Below, in pieces: positions 24,804 through 33,685 of a DNA stretch of 64,000 nucleotides (position 1 is its first letter; the number at the start of each line of letters is the position of its first letter). Under the pieces are notes generated by a model. It was not told the origin of the DNA. It worked only from the letters and a program-made list of their open reading frames with translations, and ran no database searches. The stretch lies in NCBI GenBank assembly GCA_963728975.1, contig CAVSMF010000001.1:868001-932000 (forward strand), in the 5' to 3' direction. This stretch comes from DATFCK01 sp963728975. Its GTDB lineage: Bacteria > Verrucomicrobiota > Verrucomicrobiia > Chthoniobacterales > UBA10450. The position numbers and the translations under genes were made by a program.

Positions 24804-26441
24804 ATGCCGTTGGGCCAGTTTCTTTTCGAATACCTCTATCGGCGCGGGGTTCGTCACAGTTTCGGAATCCCGGGCGACTTTGTTTTGCCCACGTTTGCCT
24901 GGCTGGAAAAGTCGAAGATCCACAGTGTCACCATGACTCACGAGCCTGCGGCCGGTTTTGCCGCCGATGCTTATTCCCGGATCAACGGGATCGGTCTGGT
25001 TTGTGTAACCTACTGCGTCGGCGGTCTCAACGTTCTGAACGCGATCGCCGGCGCCTACGCGGAAAAATCGCCCGTGGTCGTGGTAAGCGGCGCGCCCGGG
25101 CGGAAAGATCGCGAAAAAGATCCCCTCCTCCACCACAAGGTCAAGACTTTCGACACCCAGCGCCGCGTTTACGATGAAGTCACCGTTGCCAGCACAGTGC
25201 TTCTCGATGAACAGCGCGCCGCCTCGGAAATTGTGCGCTGTGTTGATGCTTGTCTCCGCCACAAACGTCCGGTTTATATTGAAGTGCCCCACGACATCGT
25301 CGATTGCGAAATCCCAATTTCCGGTATCTCCCCGGGCCCTTTGCCGCAATCCGACCCCAAGGCCCTGGAAGCCGCGCTTGAAGAAACTCTTTCCCTCATT
25401 CGGGCTGCCCGGAAACCGCTTATTCTCGCCGGAGTCGAACTCGCGCGTTATCGCACCGCCGGGTTGGCGCTACGGATGGCGGAGCGCATGAATATCCCGG
25501 TAGCGACCGATCTGCTGAGTAAAAGCGCCATTCCTGAAAATCATCGTTTGTACATTGGCGTGTATGGCGGCGCCATGAGCAGCGACCAACACGTCCGGCA
25601 CTACGTCGAGTCCGCCGACCTTGTCTTGATGCTCGGCACATTCATTACCGATATGAGCATGGGCTTTTACACGGCAAAACTGGACCGCGGCCGCACGGTT
25701 CTGGCGACCTCAGAACGCATAACTGTTCAGTACCATCGTTACGATTCGATTCAGTTTCGCGATTTTCTCCAGGCCCTGGCCACGACCAAGATCGAGCCCA
25801 AACAGTTTCATCATCCCAATCCGCACGCCGTCCCTGAACCGTTAAAACCCTCGGAACGCCGGGAGCGCTTGAGCATGGTGGATGTCTTCCGCATTCTCTC
25901 GCTGCATCTCGATGAACGCTGCTGCGTGGTGGCCGATATCGGCGACGCAATCTTCGGAGCCGTCGGGATTCGTAGCGCCCGGCAAGCTCAGTTCATCGCC
26001 CCCGCTTATTATATGTCGATGGGGTTCGCCGTGCCGGGCAGCATCGGGGTCTCGCTGGCGGCCAGGAAGCTTCGCCCTTACGTCCTGGTTGGAGATGGCG
26101 CCTTTCAAATGACCGGCGCTGAGGTTTCGACCATTGTCCGCCTCGGACTCAATCCAATCATCATTGTCCTGAATAATGACGGCTACGGCACGATGCGGAG
26201 GATCCGGAAAGGCTGTTTCAACGTCATCACCCAGTGGAACTACAGCAAGATCTGCGATCTGGTGGGCGGCGGCCGAAGCATTGTCGCCAGGAGTAAAGGG
26301 GAGTTCGATTCGGCCCTGGTTCGGGCCAAAAAATCCGATCAGCTGTGTGTCATCGAACTCAAGATCCCTCCAAATGACGCCAGCCAGCAGCTGATCCAGA
26401 TCGCGCAGGAGGTCCGCAAGGTCCGTGGCGTCGGGAAGTGA
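24804..26441 (+). CDS. Thiamine-diphosphate 2-keto acid decarboxylase (indolepyruvate/pyruvate decarboxylase family)
   Basis: From the ATG at 24804 the enzyme has 545 residues, the usual family length; in-frame codons back to 24597 encode a Pro/Arg-rich stretch that is not conserved. Signatures: FGIPGDFVLPTFAWLEKS, the activating Glu in TMTHEPAAGFAADAYSR, the paired His in LLHHKVKTFD as in pyruvate and indolepyruvate decarboxylases, and the TPP/Mg site GDGAFQMTGAEVSTIV ending in LNNDGYGTMR. The likely reaction is non-oxidative decarboxylation of an aromatic or branched 2-keto acid to an aldehyde. The substrate is not determined from sequence. No dehydrogenase partner is adjacent. Confidence 0.85.
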   Translation: MPLGQFLFEYLYRRGVRHSFGIPGDFVLPTFAWLEKSKIHSVTMTHEPAAGFAADAYSRINGIGLVCVTYCVGGLNVLNAIAGAYAEKSPVVVVSGAPGRKDREKDPLLHHKVKTFDTQRRVYDEVTVASTVLLDEQRAASEIVRCVDACLRHKRPVYIEVPHDIVDCEIPISGISPGPLPQSDPKALEAALEETLSLIRAARKPLILAGVELARYRTAGLALRMAERMNIPVATDLLSKSAIPENHRLYIGVYGGAMSSDQHVRHYVESADLVLMLGTFITDMSMGFYTAKLDRGRTVLATSERITVQYHRYDSIQFRDFLQALATTKIEPKQFHHPNPHAVPEPLKPSERRERLSMVDVFRILSLHLDERCCVVADIGDAIFGAVGIRSARQAQFIAPAYYMSMGFAVPGSIGVSLAARKLRPYVLVGDGAFQMTGAEVSTIVRLGLNPIIIVLNNDGYGTMRRIRKGCFNVITQWNYSKICDLVGGGRSIVARSKGEFDSALVRAKKSDQLCVIELKIPPNDASQQLIQIAQEVRKVRGVGK

Positions 26442-26752
26442 GGCAAAGTAGTCTCGGCATCCTGCCGAGTACGTATTTAACGTTGAACGGACAAAGTGTG
26501 CCGAGTTCTCGGGTGAAAGTTCGTTTGCCCGATCCCTCGCGTTGCTCGGGATGACTGTAAGCGGTGCCTTCTACGGTCATTCCGAGCGCGGCGAGAAATC
26601 GGGAGTCACGAGTCATTTAGAGAAAGCCCAAAAGAAGCCCCTCATCGGTCCAGCCCAAAGACTGCGCTAAACAACCATCCTGCCGAGACGACCGCCGTCC
26701 CGCAAGCGACCGACCATGGTCACCGCTAGTCCGGTTCGTTAAACGGAGTGTC
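26442..26752. other. Intergenic stretch with hairpins, no gene
   Basis: A perfect seven-base stem with a three-base loop (CTCGGCA, TCC, TGCCGAG) lies at 26453-26469 just after the decarboxylase stop and could end transcription, although no T-run follows. From about 26530 to 26604 there is a member of the repeat family with CTCGGGATGA and TCATTCCGAG arms. I see no gene in the rest. Confidence 0.5.
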
Positions 26753-27067
26753 CTAGTCGCCCTCCATCGTGGGAATGGGTGGAAACCAGTGATGTCTGCG
26801 TTCGTCTCTCTCGTAGTAGGCGTCGAAGACGAGACCGATCCAGCACGCAATCGGCAGAAGCAAGCCAAACCCGGCCGTAGCCAGACCGAGTAGGATTCCA
26901 ATCCATATCGTCAGCGGCATTCCAAGAAGCATCCAAACAAATCCGAATGCAACGTGGCCTTTGTAAATCTGTCCGAGACCGGGCACGACAATACTAAGCA
27001 TGGCCGCAACTTTATTCTCCGCACCAACCACTTCTCTGCTCGCCGACACAGTAAACTGTTCGTTCAT
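26753..27067 (-). CDS. TM2-like small membrane protein
   Basis: The ATG at 27067 is preceded by GGGAGGTGATC, a near-complete match to the 16S anti-Shine-Dalgarno, so this start is well supported. The 104-residue product has KVAAMLSIVVPGLGQIYKG, the Gly-rich turn typical of TM2-type proteins, and then two hydrophobic segments (FGFVWMLLGMPLTIWIGIL and FGLLLPIACWIGLVFDAYY). It ends in a charged tail. The function of such proteins is not well defined. Confidence 0.72.
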   Translation of the reverse strand: MNEQFTVSASREVVGAENKVAAMLSIVVPGLGQIYKGHVAFGFVWMLLGMPLTIWIGILLGLATAGFGLLLPIACWIGLVFDAYYERDERRHHWFPPIPTMEGD

Positions 27068-27162
27068 TGTGATCACCTCCCTTGAATTGAAGGATGCTTC
27101 TGTCGCGGCCCGCTCGCTCGCCCTCTTTTGGCAAACACCAGGCAGATCTTGACCGGCCGGCC

Positions 27163-27187
27163 TGTAGCAACCGGCCTGTGGCCGGTT
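27163..27187 (+). repeat. Single TGTAGC-type palindromic repeat
   Basis: One copy of TGTAGCAACCGGCCTG followed by TGGCCGGTT, which folds as AACCGGCC/GGCCGGTT. The same unit occurs in arrays at 50678 and 57799 and singly at 53656 and 62153. Confidence 0.8.
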
Positions 27188-27326
27188 TAACTCAGGGAGG
27201 AGCGAGTCGTAAAATCACGCGCGCTTCACGCCTCTGGCGCCCTCCAGTCGCGCCATCCCGCAGCTCTGACACTGCCCGCCGGGCGGTGGCTGCATTGGGC
27301 TGAGCAATTCGTAATCGAAAAAGCGA

Positions 27327-27980
27327 TTACGGATAAAGCCAGTTGATTTGCCAGCCATCGACCGCTCGCAGGTAGACGAACCGTTGATGACGCCGGAATG
27401 GCTTCTGCACCCAAAACTCCATCTGCCCGGGCAGCACCCGAAATCCCGACCAAAATGGCGGGCGCGGCACCCGGACGACGCCGAACCGAAGCGCGGTTTT
27501 GGTGACAGCGGCTTCAAGTTCAAAATAGCCGTGCATGGGCTGGGATTGTTTTGAGGCCCAGGCGCTGATCTGGCTCAGCCGCGGACGCGTGGCAAAGTAG
27601 GCGTCCGCTTCTTCGTCGCTGACGATCTCGGCCCGCCCGCGCACGCGCACTTGCTTGTCGATTTCGGCCCAATAGAAACAGAGCGCTACCCGCGGATCGT
27701 GAAGCAGCGCCCGCGCTTTGGCGCTTTCCAGGTTGGTGTAAAAAACGAACCCGCGCTCGTCCACACTTTTAAGCAGGAGCATTCGAACGTCGGGAAATCC
27801 ATCCACATCCACCGTCGCCACGCTCATCGCCGTAGGCTCCTTGGCGCCGGACGCGATCGCTTCTTGAAACCAGTCGTGAAAAAGCGCGATCGGATCTTTT
27901 CCGACATTTCGAGTCGCTGGTTTCGGCGCGCTCGACCCGGCTTGCTCCGGAGCAATCGAAGGCATCTTTCCCTTCGTCAC
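27327..27980 (-). CDS. Pyridoxamine 5'-phosphate oxidase family protein (copy 2)
   Basis: The 217-residue protein has PdxH signatures: PTAMSVATVDVDGFPDVRM, LKSVDERGFVFYTNLESAKA, DPRVALCFYWAEIDKQVR and SAWASKQSQPM. The C-terminal signature is altered: FRVLPGQMEFWVQKPFRRH replaces the usual FEFWQGRPNRLHDR, and the end reads WQINWLYP. It may have shifted in substrate. Its ATG overlaps the transketolase-like stop by four bases, so it is part of that operon, which argues for a dedicated pathway role rather than general PLP salvage. Confidence 0.82.
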   Translation of the reverse strand: MTKGKMPSIAPEQAGSSAPKPATRNVGKDPIALFHDWFQEAIASGAKEPTAMSVATVDVDGFPDVRMLLLKSVDERGFVFYTNLESAKARALLHDPRVALCFYWAEIDKQVRVRGRAEIVSDEEADAYFATRPRLSQISAWASKQSQPMHGYFELEAAVTKTALRFGVVRVPRPPFWSGFRVLPGQMEFWVQKPFRRHQRFVYLRAVDGWQINWLYP

Positions 27981-30382
27981 CGTGCCCGAGCATAGGCCCG
28001 GATCGCTTCAAACTGGCTCGCGCCATCCAGACCGGCTTCTTTCATCACCATCGCGCCGGAACCGCTTCCAAGAAAATGGCCGTGCCGGAATGGGTAAAGG
28101 GAATGGGAGCGTCCGAAATCCGAACGCACCCATCGGGTCATGGTGGGAAAAGTAAAATCGGTGATCCCCATTGCTTCCTGTTGATGCGCCTCGGGGAAAA
28201 TCGCTTCGCGTTCATCGGGTGAAAGCAGATCGAACAATTCCGTCGAGGTAACGACATAGACGTTCAGATCGATTTTTTCGCGTTCGAGCAGAGGCAAGGT
28301 CTGAGCCACAAACGCGTTGGTAACGCCGGTGCCTTGAAGGACGATCGCCCCCTGCGACTCAGCCTGCGCCCGGCGCAAACAATAAACGCCTTTCGCCGCC
28401 GCCACCGCGGGGGGCAAACCGAGCCCTTCCCGATCGACAATCATTTCCGGGGGCCGGGTGACAAATGGCGCGATGATTGCCGGCCGTTTCGCCAGGGCGG
28501 CTGAAACCAGGTACCAGATTTCCTGCGGGTCCCATGGCGTCAAAGTAATCATTGCGCCGAGCGGAAAATTGTCTTGAAGCAATTGCAGCGATTGCGGATC
28601 GGCATGGGTGGGACCGTCTTCTCCGGTCTTTAATCCGGCGTGCGCACAAACGATAAAGAAGGGGCGGTAGGCGCCACCCTCAACCATGACCCGGGCCTGG
28701 TTGCCGATGGCGTGCAGCCGGGCGGCGATATGCCCCAGGGGCGCGCTGAACGCGCCGTAGGAGGAACCGGCCCCGATATGTGTTCCGAAGGCGCTGATGC
28801 CAGACAGCATCGCCATCATGGCGTCTTCGCAAATCCCGCCAATGGCAAGTTCCCGCGCTCCCGGATTGGTGTGGCGATTATAAAAGCCGCTCGGAAATCT
28901 GTCGCTCACCTTATTAATGCTCGTCGATCCAAGCAGATCCGCCGCCGCGACCACGAACGCGCCGTCGGTCATGATATTGTAATGGTTCAAGACCCGGCCT
29001 AACTGCTCCCGAAGCGTTATCTTGGCACCGGATTTTAACGCAAGCGAAGCCGGAGGCGGGGCATCGGCAGCGCTTTCCGCGACCACGTAAGTGAGATCGA
29101 CCAGCGGCCGGTCTTCGCTCGGTTCGCGCCTGCGTCCATCCAAACGCGCCTGGGCCGCGCGCAACTGTGCCGCCATGGCTTCAACCATCGGCCGGCGTTT
29201 CTCGAGCACGGCCCGCACGATGCTCAGTGTTTCCCAGTAACAATGCTCCACCACCGCCGCATCCGTACCGCCGTTACAACGTTGCTTCTCCCCATCACAA
29301 CAGGGCAGATGAAGAACGTCTTTCGGAAGTAGCGGCGCGATGGCGGTGAAAAATCCGTTCGAACAAAGCCCATGCCCTGCGCCATGAGAAGCACGTCCCG
29401 CGATCCCATATTGCCATCCTTTGACGGTGCGATAAACGATTGCGGTGGGTTGGCCGGTGTCCAAATCGAGGGCCAGCCGCTGAGCCATGGCGATCTGCTG
29501 CCAATCGAAGCCATCCGGCACGTAAACGACATTCCAGTCGTGGAGATAGGCGAGTTCAGCCGGCGTCCACTGGACATATTCGCCCGGCGTTTCTTCTTCC
29601 CGACAAACCCGGTTCGAGTCGATCGACGCCTGGTTCCAATCGATATGAAGGATAATGTTGTCGAGCGAGGCCGTCCCCGCCGCCGCCAGGGCTTCCGCTA
29701 CCCGACCCGGAGTCATTCCGCCTTCGCCCTCCACGATATGAACGCGAGGCGCGTTTTCGCCGTAGAAATCAGCCGCAGCCCAGGCCAAACCAAATGAGGC
29801 GCCGATGCCGACGCCGGACGCTCCGGTGGAAAGCTTGACAAACGGAGTCGCCGGCGTCGGATGGCCATCAAGCGGTTTGGCGTGGAACTGGGTAAAGAGC
29901 GGCGTGGTTACCGCGGGATTTCGGCGAAACCCCAGCAGATCTTCCAAACGCAGCTGAAATCTTTCTTCACCCGGCAGCAAGTCGGGCGCGGCGATGCGGG
30001 CGATTTCATTGCGCAGGGCCCACATAGCATATAGCCCGAGAGCCTTGTGTCCGGCCGCGTACGAAATGATATCGGCATCTCTGCGACTCGGCTGCGACAG
30101 ATCGTAATCCATGGTGTCGAACAGGAGCCGTGAGACAAAGCGGCCCGAGGAAATCGAGCCGCCGGGATGCCCGGAAAGAGGCGCATAGTTGTACATGATT
30201 GCGCACAGGCTGCGGTAAATCAGATCAAGGGTGTCGCAGTGATTGAGCATCTCTTCATCCAGCAGCTCGCCTTCGTCCGCCAGCCGCGCAGCGGCGTTGA
30301 CGAACACGCCGCGGCGGGGACCGAATTCGATGGTGGATTGGCGTTGCGGCCTGGTTTCTCGGGAAATGAAGTTAGTTAACAT
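27977..30382 (-). CDS. Divergent transketolase-like enzyme
   Basis: The 801-residue protein is longer than ordinary transketolases (about 660). It keeps the core: LSGHPGGSISSG near residue 68, a TPP-site equivalent HIVEGEGGMTPGRVAEALAA where GDG has become GEG, LHIDWNQASIDSN, the pyrimidine-domain region TDGAFVVAAADLLGSTS, and HAGLKTGEDGPTHADPQSLQ. An inserted stretch with several Cys (DVLHLPCCDGEKQRCNGG) is not standard. It sits between a LeuD-like gene and a second pdxH (four-base overlap), an unusual setting for pentose-phosphate metabolism. A specialised ketol transfer or related TPP reaction is likely; the substrate is unknown. Confidence 0.75.
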   Translation of the reverse strand: MLTNFISRETRPQRQSTIEFGPRRGVFVNAAARLADEGELLDEEMLNHCDTLDLIYRSLCAIMYNYAPLSGHPGGSISSGRFVSRLLFDTMDYDLSQPSRRDADIISYAAGHKALGLYAMWALRNEIARIAAPDLLPGEERFQLRLEDLLGFRRNPAVTTPLFTQFHAKPLDGHPTPATPFVKLSTGASGVGIGASFGLAWAAADFYGENAPRVHIVEGEGGMTPGRVAEALAAAGTASLDNIILHIDWNQASIDSNRVCREEETPGEYVQWTPAELAYLHDWNVVYVPDGFDWQQIAMAQRLALDLDTGQPTAIVYRTVKGWQYGIAGRASHGAGHGLCSNGFFTAIAPLLPKDVLHLPCCDGEKQRCNGGTDAAVVEHCYWETLSIVRAVLEKRRPMVEAMAAQLRAAQARLDGRRREPSEDRPLVDLTYVVAESAADAPPPASLALKSGAKITLREQLGRVLNHYNIMTDGAFVVAAADLLGSTSINKVSDRFPSGFYNRHTNPGARELAIGGICEDAMMAMLSGISAFGTHIGAGSSYGAFSAPLGHIAARLHAIGNQARVMVEGGAYRPFFIVCAHAGLKTGEDGPTHADPQSLQLLQDNFPLGAMITLTPWDPQEIWYLVSAALAKRPAIIAPFVTRPPEMIVDREGLGLPPAVAAAKGVYCLRRAQAESQGAIVLQGTGVTNAFVAQTLPLLEREKIDLNVYVVTSTELFDLLSPDEREAIFPEAHQQEAMGITDFTFPTMTRWVRSDFGRSHSLYPFRHGHFLGSGSGAMVMKEAGLDGASQFEAIRAYARAR

Positions 30383-30448
30383 GGAACGGTTATCCTCCGG
30401 GATGAAGGTTGAAAAAATCGTTGACCTTATTTGCCATGCGCATGGCGC

Positions 30449-31003
30449 TCATATGATGATTCGTCCGGAGAGCTTGTTGAATGAACGCTGCAATCGTGTG
30501 TTAAGATTTTCCTCGGGGGATTTCGGACGGCGATTGCACGTAGAAGAGAGGAGGCCGCCGGCGTCGATGATCGCTTGTTGCGATTTCGGCAAAAGCAATA
30601 TCGGAAAACGTTTCGCCGTAATCTTGTTCACAACGGCGATCTCCGTGATCTCCAGATCATCCCCTTCCTCGGCCTGGATCGTCGGGCAAACAACGACTCG
30701 CAGGCCGAGGTTAATGGCGTTTTGCAGAAAAATTTGTGCGAAACTTTTTGCCACGATCACAAGTTCGTGACCCCTCAGGCACGACGCCGCCTGTTCCCGG
30801 GGTGAACCGCAGCCGAAATTCTTTCCCGCAAGCAGGATGCTGCCGGGCAGGACTTCCTTGGCTTTGAGCTTGCAATTGAAGGTCCCATCGTCAGCGAACG
30901 CAAATTGCGGCGTTTCTCCTGGCGACACTGTCGCCATGCAGCGTTCGGGATAAATTATGTCGGTCGAAACCTCGTCGCCGACTTTATAAACCACCCGCGC
31001 CAT
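30449..31003 (-). CDS. LeuD/aconitase swivel-domain small subunit
   Basis: From the ATG at 31003 (AGGAG 11 bases upstream) the 184-residue protein matches the small subunit of isopropylmalate/homoaconitate-type hydro-lyases: DEVSTDIIYPERCM, LLAGKNFGCGSPREQAASCL, VIVAKSFAQIFLQNAINLGL. The usual SREH loop reads PREQ, keeping Arg but changing Ser and His. A C-terminal tail of about 30 residues is extra. No large subunit (LeuC) is adjacent, although the enzyme would need one. It appears to lead the operon with the transketolase-like gene 66 bases downstream. Confidence 0.78.
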   Translation of the reverse strand: MARVVYKVGDEVSTDIIYPERCMATVSPGETPQFAFADDGTFNCKLKAKEVLPGSILLAGKNFGCGSPREQAASCLRGHELVIVAKSFAQIFLQNAINLGLRVVVCPTIQAEEGDDLEITEIAVVNKITAKRFPILLLPKSQQAIIDAGGLLSSTCNRRPKSPEENLNTRLQRSFNKLSGRIII

Positions 31004-31344
31004 ATCAGGGCTGCTCCTTTCGCCGCTTGACGATCGCATCGGGGCCGGGGCCGGCCGGGAGGCACACGATTCGGTATCTGGCCATAAGCTTTCCATTAAC
31101 AAGAAGCTTTCTCCGGGAAACCCGCCACGCAGCTATTGTGAAAACAGAGGCATTTTTTGCGGTGGCAAAACAGCGGACCGGCTGGCAGACCGCGCCTTTG
31201 CCCGGGATCCGATGCGGCATTCACAGGCCCAGAATTTGACCGGGCTGAACTCCGGCGCTCGTTCTCGTCCGATGTTCTGCTCGCAAAACCGACCGGTTCA
31301 CGAGAATCTGGCTTACCCTGAACCAGAATCGGTCATATGATGCT
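31004..31344. other. Divergent intergenic region
   Basis: This region separates the LeuD-like gene and the FAD oxidoreductase, which point away from each other, so it should hold both promoters. I see no clear -10/-35 pair, repeat or RNA gene. An in-frame extension of the LeuD gene and a 71-codon frame cross part of it but do not look like protein. Confidence 0.4.
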
Positions 31345-32772
31345 GTGGTTATCGGCGCCGGGCCTAACGGATTGGCCGCGGCGATTCGTCTGGCCCAGGC
31401 CGGGCTGCGCCCATTGGTGCTGGAAGCAAATGCCAACATTGGGGGCGGGGTCCGCTCGGCTGAGCTGACTCTTCCCGGATTTCTGCATGATGTTTGTTCG
31501 GCGATTCATCCCCTGGCGATCGGATCTCCGTTTTTTCGCACTCTCCCGCTCCACCAGCATGGACTGAAATGGATCCATCCGGGGGCCCCCCTGGCTCATC
31601 CTTTGGACGATGGAACGGCGGTTGTCCTGAGGCGATCCCTCGACGAAACCTGCCGCGGTCTCGGAAGCGATGCGTCCGCCTATCACAACCTGATGGCGCC
31701 GCTCCTGGCCCACTGGCAGGATTTGGCGGACGAATTTCTGCAGCCAATCCTGCATTGGCCTCGCCACCCGATCCTGCTCGCTCGATTTGGATTACGGGCG
31801 TTTCGTTCGGCAACCGGAGCGGCCCGAGGTTGGTTTCGGGAGGAACGCGCCAAAGCGCTCTTTGCCGGGCTGGCGGCCCACTCCTTTTTGCCGCTCGACG
31901 AGCTCCCGTCGGCGGCGTTTGGAGTTGTCCTCGGATTGTTCGGTCATGCCGTTGGCTGGCCAATGCCGCAGGGAGGGGCCCAAATGATCTCGCGCGCGCT
32001 GGGCGCTTATCTGGAAACTCTCGGGGCCGAGATCCGGACCGACACGCGAGTTGAAGACCTAGCCGGGCTGCCTGCTACAAGACTGATTCTGTGCGACATC
32101 AGCCCACGCCAATTGCTTGGCATCGCCCGCGATCAAATGCCGCCGTTGTACCGCAGGAGATTGGAATCGTATCGTTATGGGCCGGGCGTGTTTAAGATTG
32201 ATTATGCTCTTGCTGGTCCAATCCCCTGGCGGGCGGAAGACTGCCGAAGCGCGGGCACGATTCATCTGGGAGGCACGTTGGAGGAAATCACGGAGGCGGA
32301 ATCGGGTGTAGCCGGAGGTTCGCATCCGGAGCATCCGTTTGTGTTGCTGGCCCAACCGACGCTTTTCGATTCATCGCGGGCGCCTGAGGGCAGCCACATT
32401 GTCTGGGCCTACACCCATGTCCCTAACGGCTCATCGTTCGACATGGCGGAAAGGATCGATAGCCAGATCGAGCGGTTCGCTCCCGGATTTGGCCGGCTCG
32501 TTTTGGCGCGTCATACCACCAATTGTGCCGGGCTCGAATCGGCCAACGCGAATCTTATCGGCGGCGACATCAGCGGCGGCGCATTGGATTTATCTCAGCT
32601 GGTGGCGCGCCCGATCTTGGGCTGGACGCCTTACCGGACCGCAATTCGCAATCTCTATCTTTGTTCGGCCTCCACCCCGCCGGGCGGCGGCGTCCACGGA
32701 ATGTGCGGGTTTCACGCTGCCACAGCCGCCTTGCGCGATCTGAAGATTCGCGGAAAGCGGCGCGCACCCTAA
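31345..32772 (+). CDS. Phytoene-dehydrogenase-like FAD oxidoreductase
   Basis: The protein has the dinucleotide-binding motif VVIGAGPNGLAAAIRLAQAG, LVLEANANIGGG and HDVCSAIHPLA, with a C-terminal FAD-contact region (CSASTPPGGGVHGMCGFHA). This is the phytoene desaturase/CrtI-like NAD(P)-binding group of about 475 residues; members act on carotenoids, terpenes or other lipids. Codons before the GTG at 31345 read SYDA, exactly what normally precedes VVIGAGPNG, yet no ATG, GTG or TTG exists back to the stop at 31246. The true start is therefore uncertain. No carotenoid gene is nearby. Confidence 0.82.
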   Translation: MVIGAGPNGLAAAIRLAQAGLRPLVLEANANIGGGVRSAELTLPGFLHDVCSAIHPLAIGSPFFRTLPLHQHGLKWIHPGAPLAHPLDDGTAVVLRRSLDETCRGLGSDASAYHNLMAPLLAHWQDLADEFLQPILHWPRHPILLARFGLRAFRSATGAARGWFREERAKALFAGLAAHSFLPLDELPSAAFGVVLGLFGHAVGWPMPQGGAQMISRALGAYLETLGAEIRTDTRVEDLAGLPATRLILCDISPRQLLGIARDQMPPLYRRRLESYRYGPGVFKIDYALAGPIPWRAEDCRSAGTIHLGGTLEEITEAESGVAGGSHPEHPFVLLAQPTLFDSSRAPEGSHIVWAYTHVPNGSSFDMAERIDSQIERFAPGFGRLVLARHTTNCAGLESANANLIGGDISGGALDLSQLVARPILGWTPYRTAIRNLYLCSASTPPGGGVHGMCGFHAATAALRDLKIRGKRRAP

Positions 32773-32865
32773 CGGCAAGTCCGTATTTGTTTGGCAATAT
32801 GCCGGGAAGGCAACCATGTGGCGCCCTCGCCGGCGCAGGCCATCACCACCCCTGCCAGGCCGCGT

Positions 32866-33294
32866 TTACCAGGTTGGGAACGGAGCCCAGCCGTGCCACT
32901 CCTCTATTCTCCGGTCGTCAGCTTTGTCGCTTGGATTCAATTCCCAAACGAAAGCGCCCTGCTGACGGAGGCGGTTATTCTGGGCAGCCTGCTTAAAGGC
33001 GCGGTAAGCCCAGCGGTCTCCGGCGTAAAGCCGGTTTTCCCGCTTGTCCGGGTAGACGTAGTAATTACCGCTCGCTTCCCGAACCACCGTGATTTGATTT
33101 TCGGGCAAGCTCTGGATTTGGCGGCGTTGAGCCGCGGTGGCGGCAGTTCTGACCCTAAACCCGGACGTCACCAGCGCCCGCTCCATATCGGTTTGGACGT
33201 ACTCGCTCCGCTGGGTGGCGCATGCCGCCAGCAACAGGATCAACCCGGTCACGGTCAGCACGCCAATCAGCTTTGGGGATGGTTGTGTTTTCAT
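32866..33294 (-). CDS. Small lipoprotein of unknown function
   Basis: The ATG at 33294 has AAGGAGA four bases upstream and gives a 142-residue protein with signal KLIGVLTVTGLILLLAAC (lipobox LLAAC). The mature part contains YVQTDMERALVTSGFRV, AQRRQIQSLPENQITVV and a Tyr/Trp-rich segment (NYYVYPDKRENRLYAG). I recognise no domain. An in-frame upstream start at 33459 would bury the signal and is rejected. Confidence 0.75.
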   Translation of the reverse strand: MKTQPSPKLIGVLTVTGLILLLAACATQRSEYVQTDMERALVTSGFRVRTAATAAQRRQIQSLPENQITVVREASGNYYVYPDKRENRLYAGDRWAYRAFKQAAQNNRLRQQGAFVWELNPSDKADDRRIEEWHGWAPFPTW

Positions 33295-33685
33295 ATTCTC
33301 TCCTTCTTTCTGGCCTTGATGAAGCCAAGGGAACAGATACACCCTAAAACGGTTTCGCGCTTCCGCGCCTTCTCGCGCTGGAATAAATGAGTAACGGTTC
33401 GAGGCAAAAGGCTTGGAACGACAAACCGACTCCGAGAGATCTTCGTGGTTTCTCTCCACTGCGAGTCTTCGACCTGGGCTCTTCTAGACAGGACTAACAG
33501 GATTACAAACAAGCGAAGAATTGTAGCGGAGGTGGTGCCGAGCCGCGTCTGATGAATTGGCTAACTGGCAAATCTTTCGCATTACTTTCGGGCCTGCCGC
33601 GCCGTAACTGTGCGCGAAGCCGGATGTTTCGTGGGTAATCTATTCCCAACCCATCTGGGTTAATCTGTGAAATCTGTGGATGACA
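33295..33685. other. Intergenic region with one degenerate repeat
   Basis: Near 33660-33685 the phrase TTAATCTGTGAAATCTGTGG occurs. It is shared in degenerate form with 42160-42195 and 61540-61560 and marks a dispersed non-coding repeat. I see nothing else in this stretch. Confidence 0.45.

Noticed and set aside
31005..31220. 71-codon minus-strand frame ending one base before the LeuD-like start
   Set aside because: The tight junction is tempting, but the peptide has no recognisable fold or ribosome-binding site.
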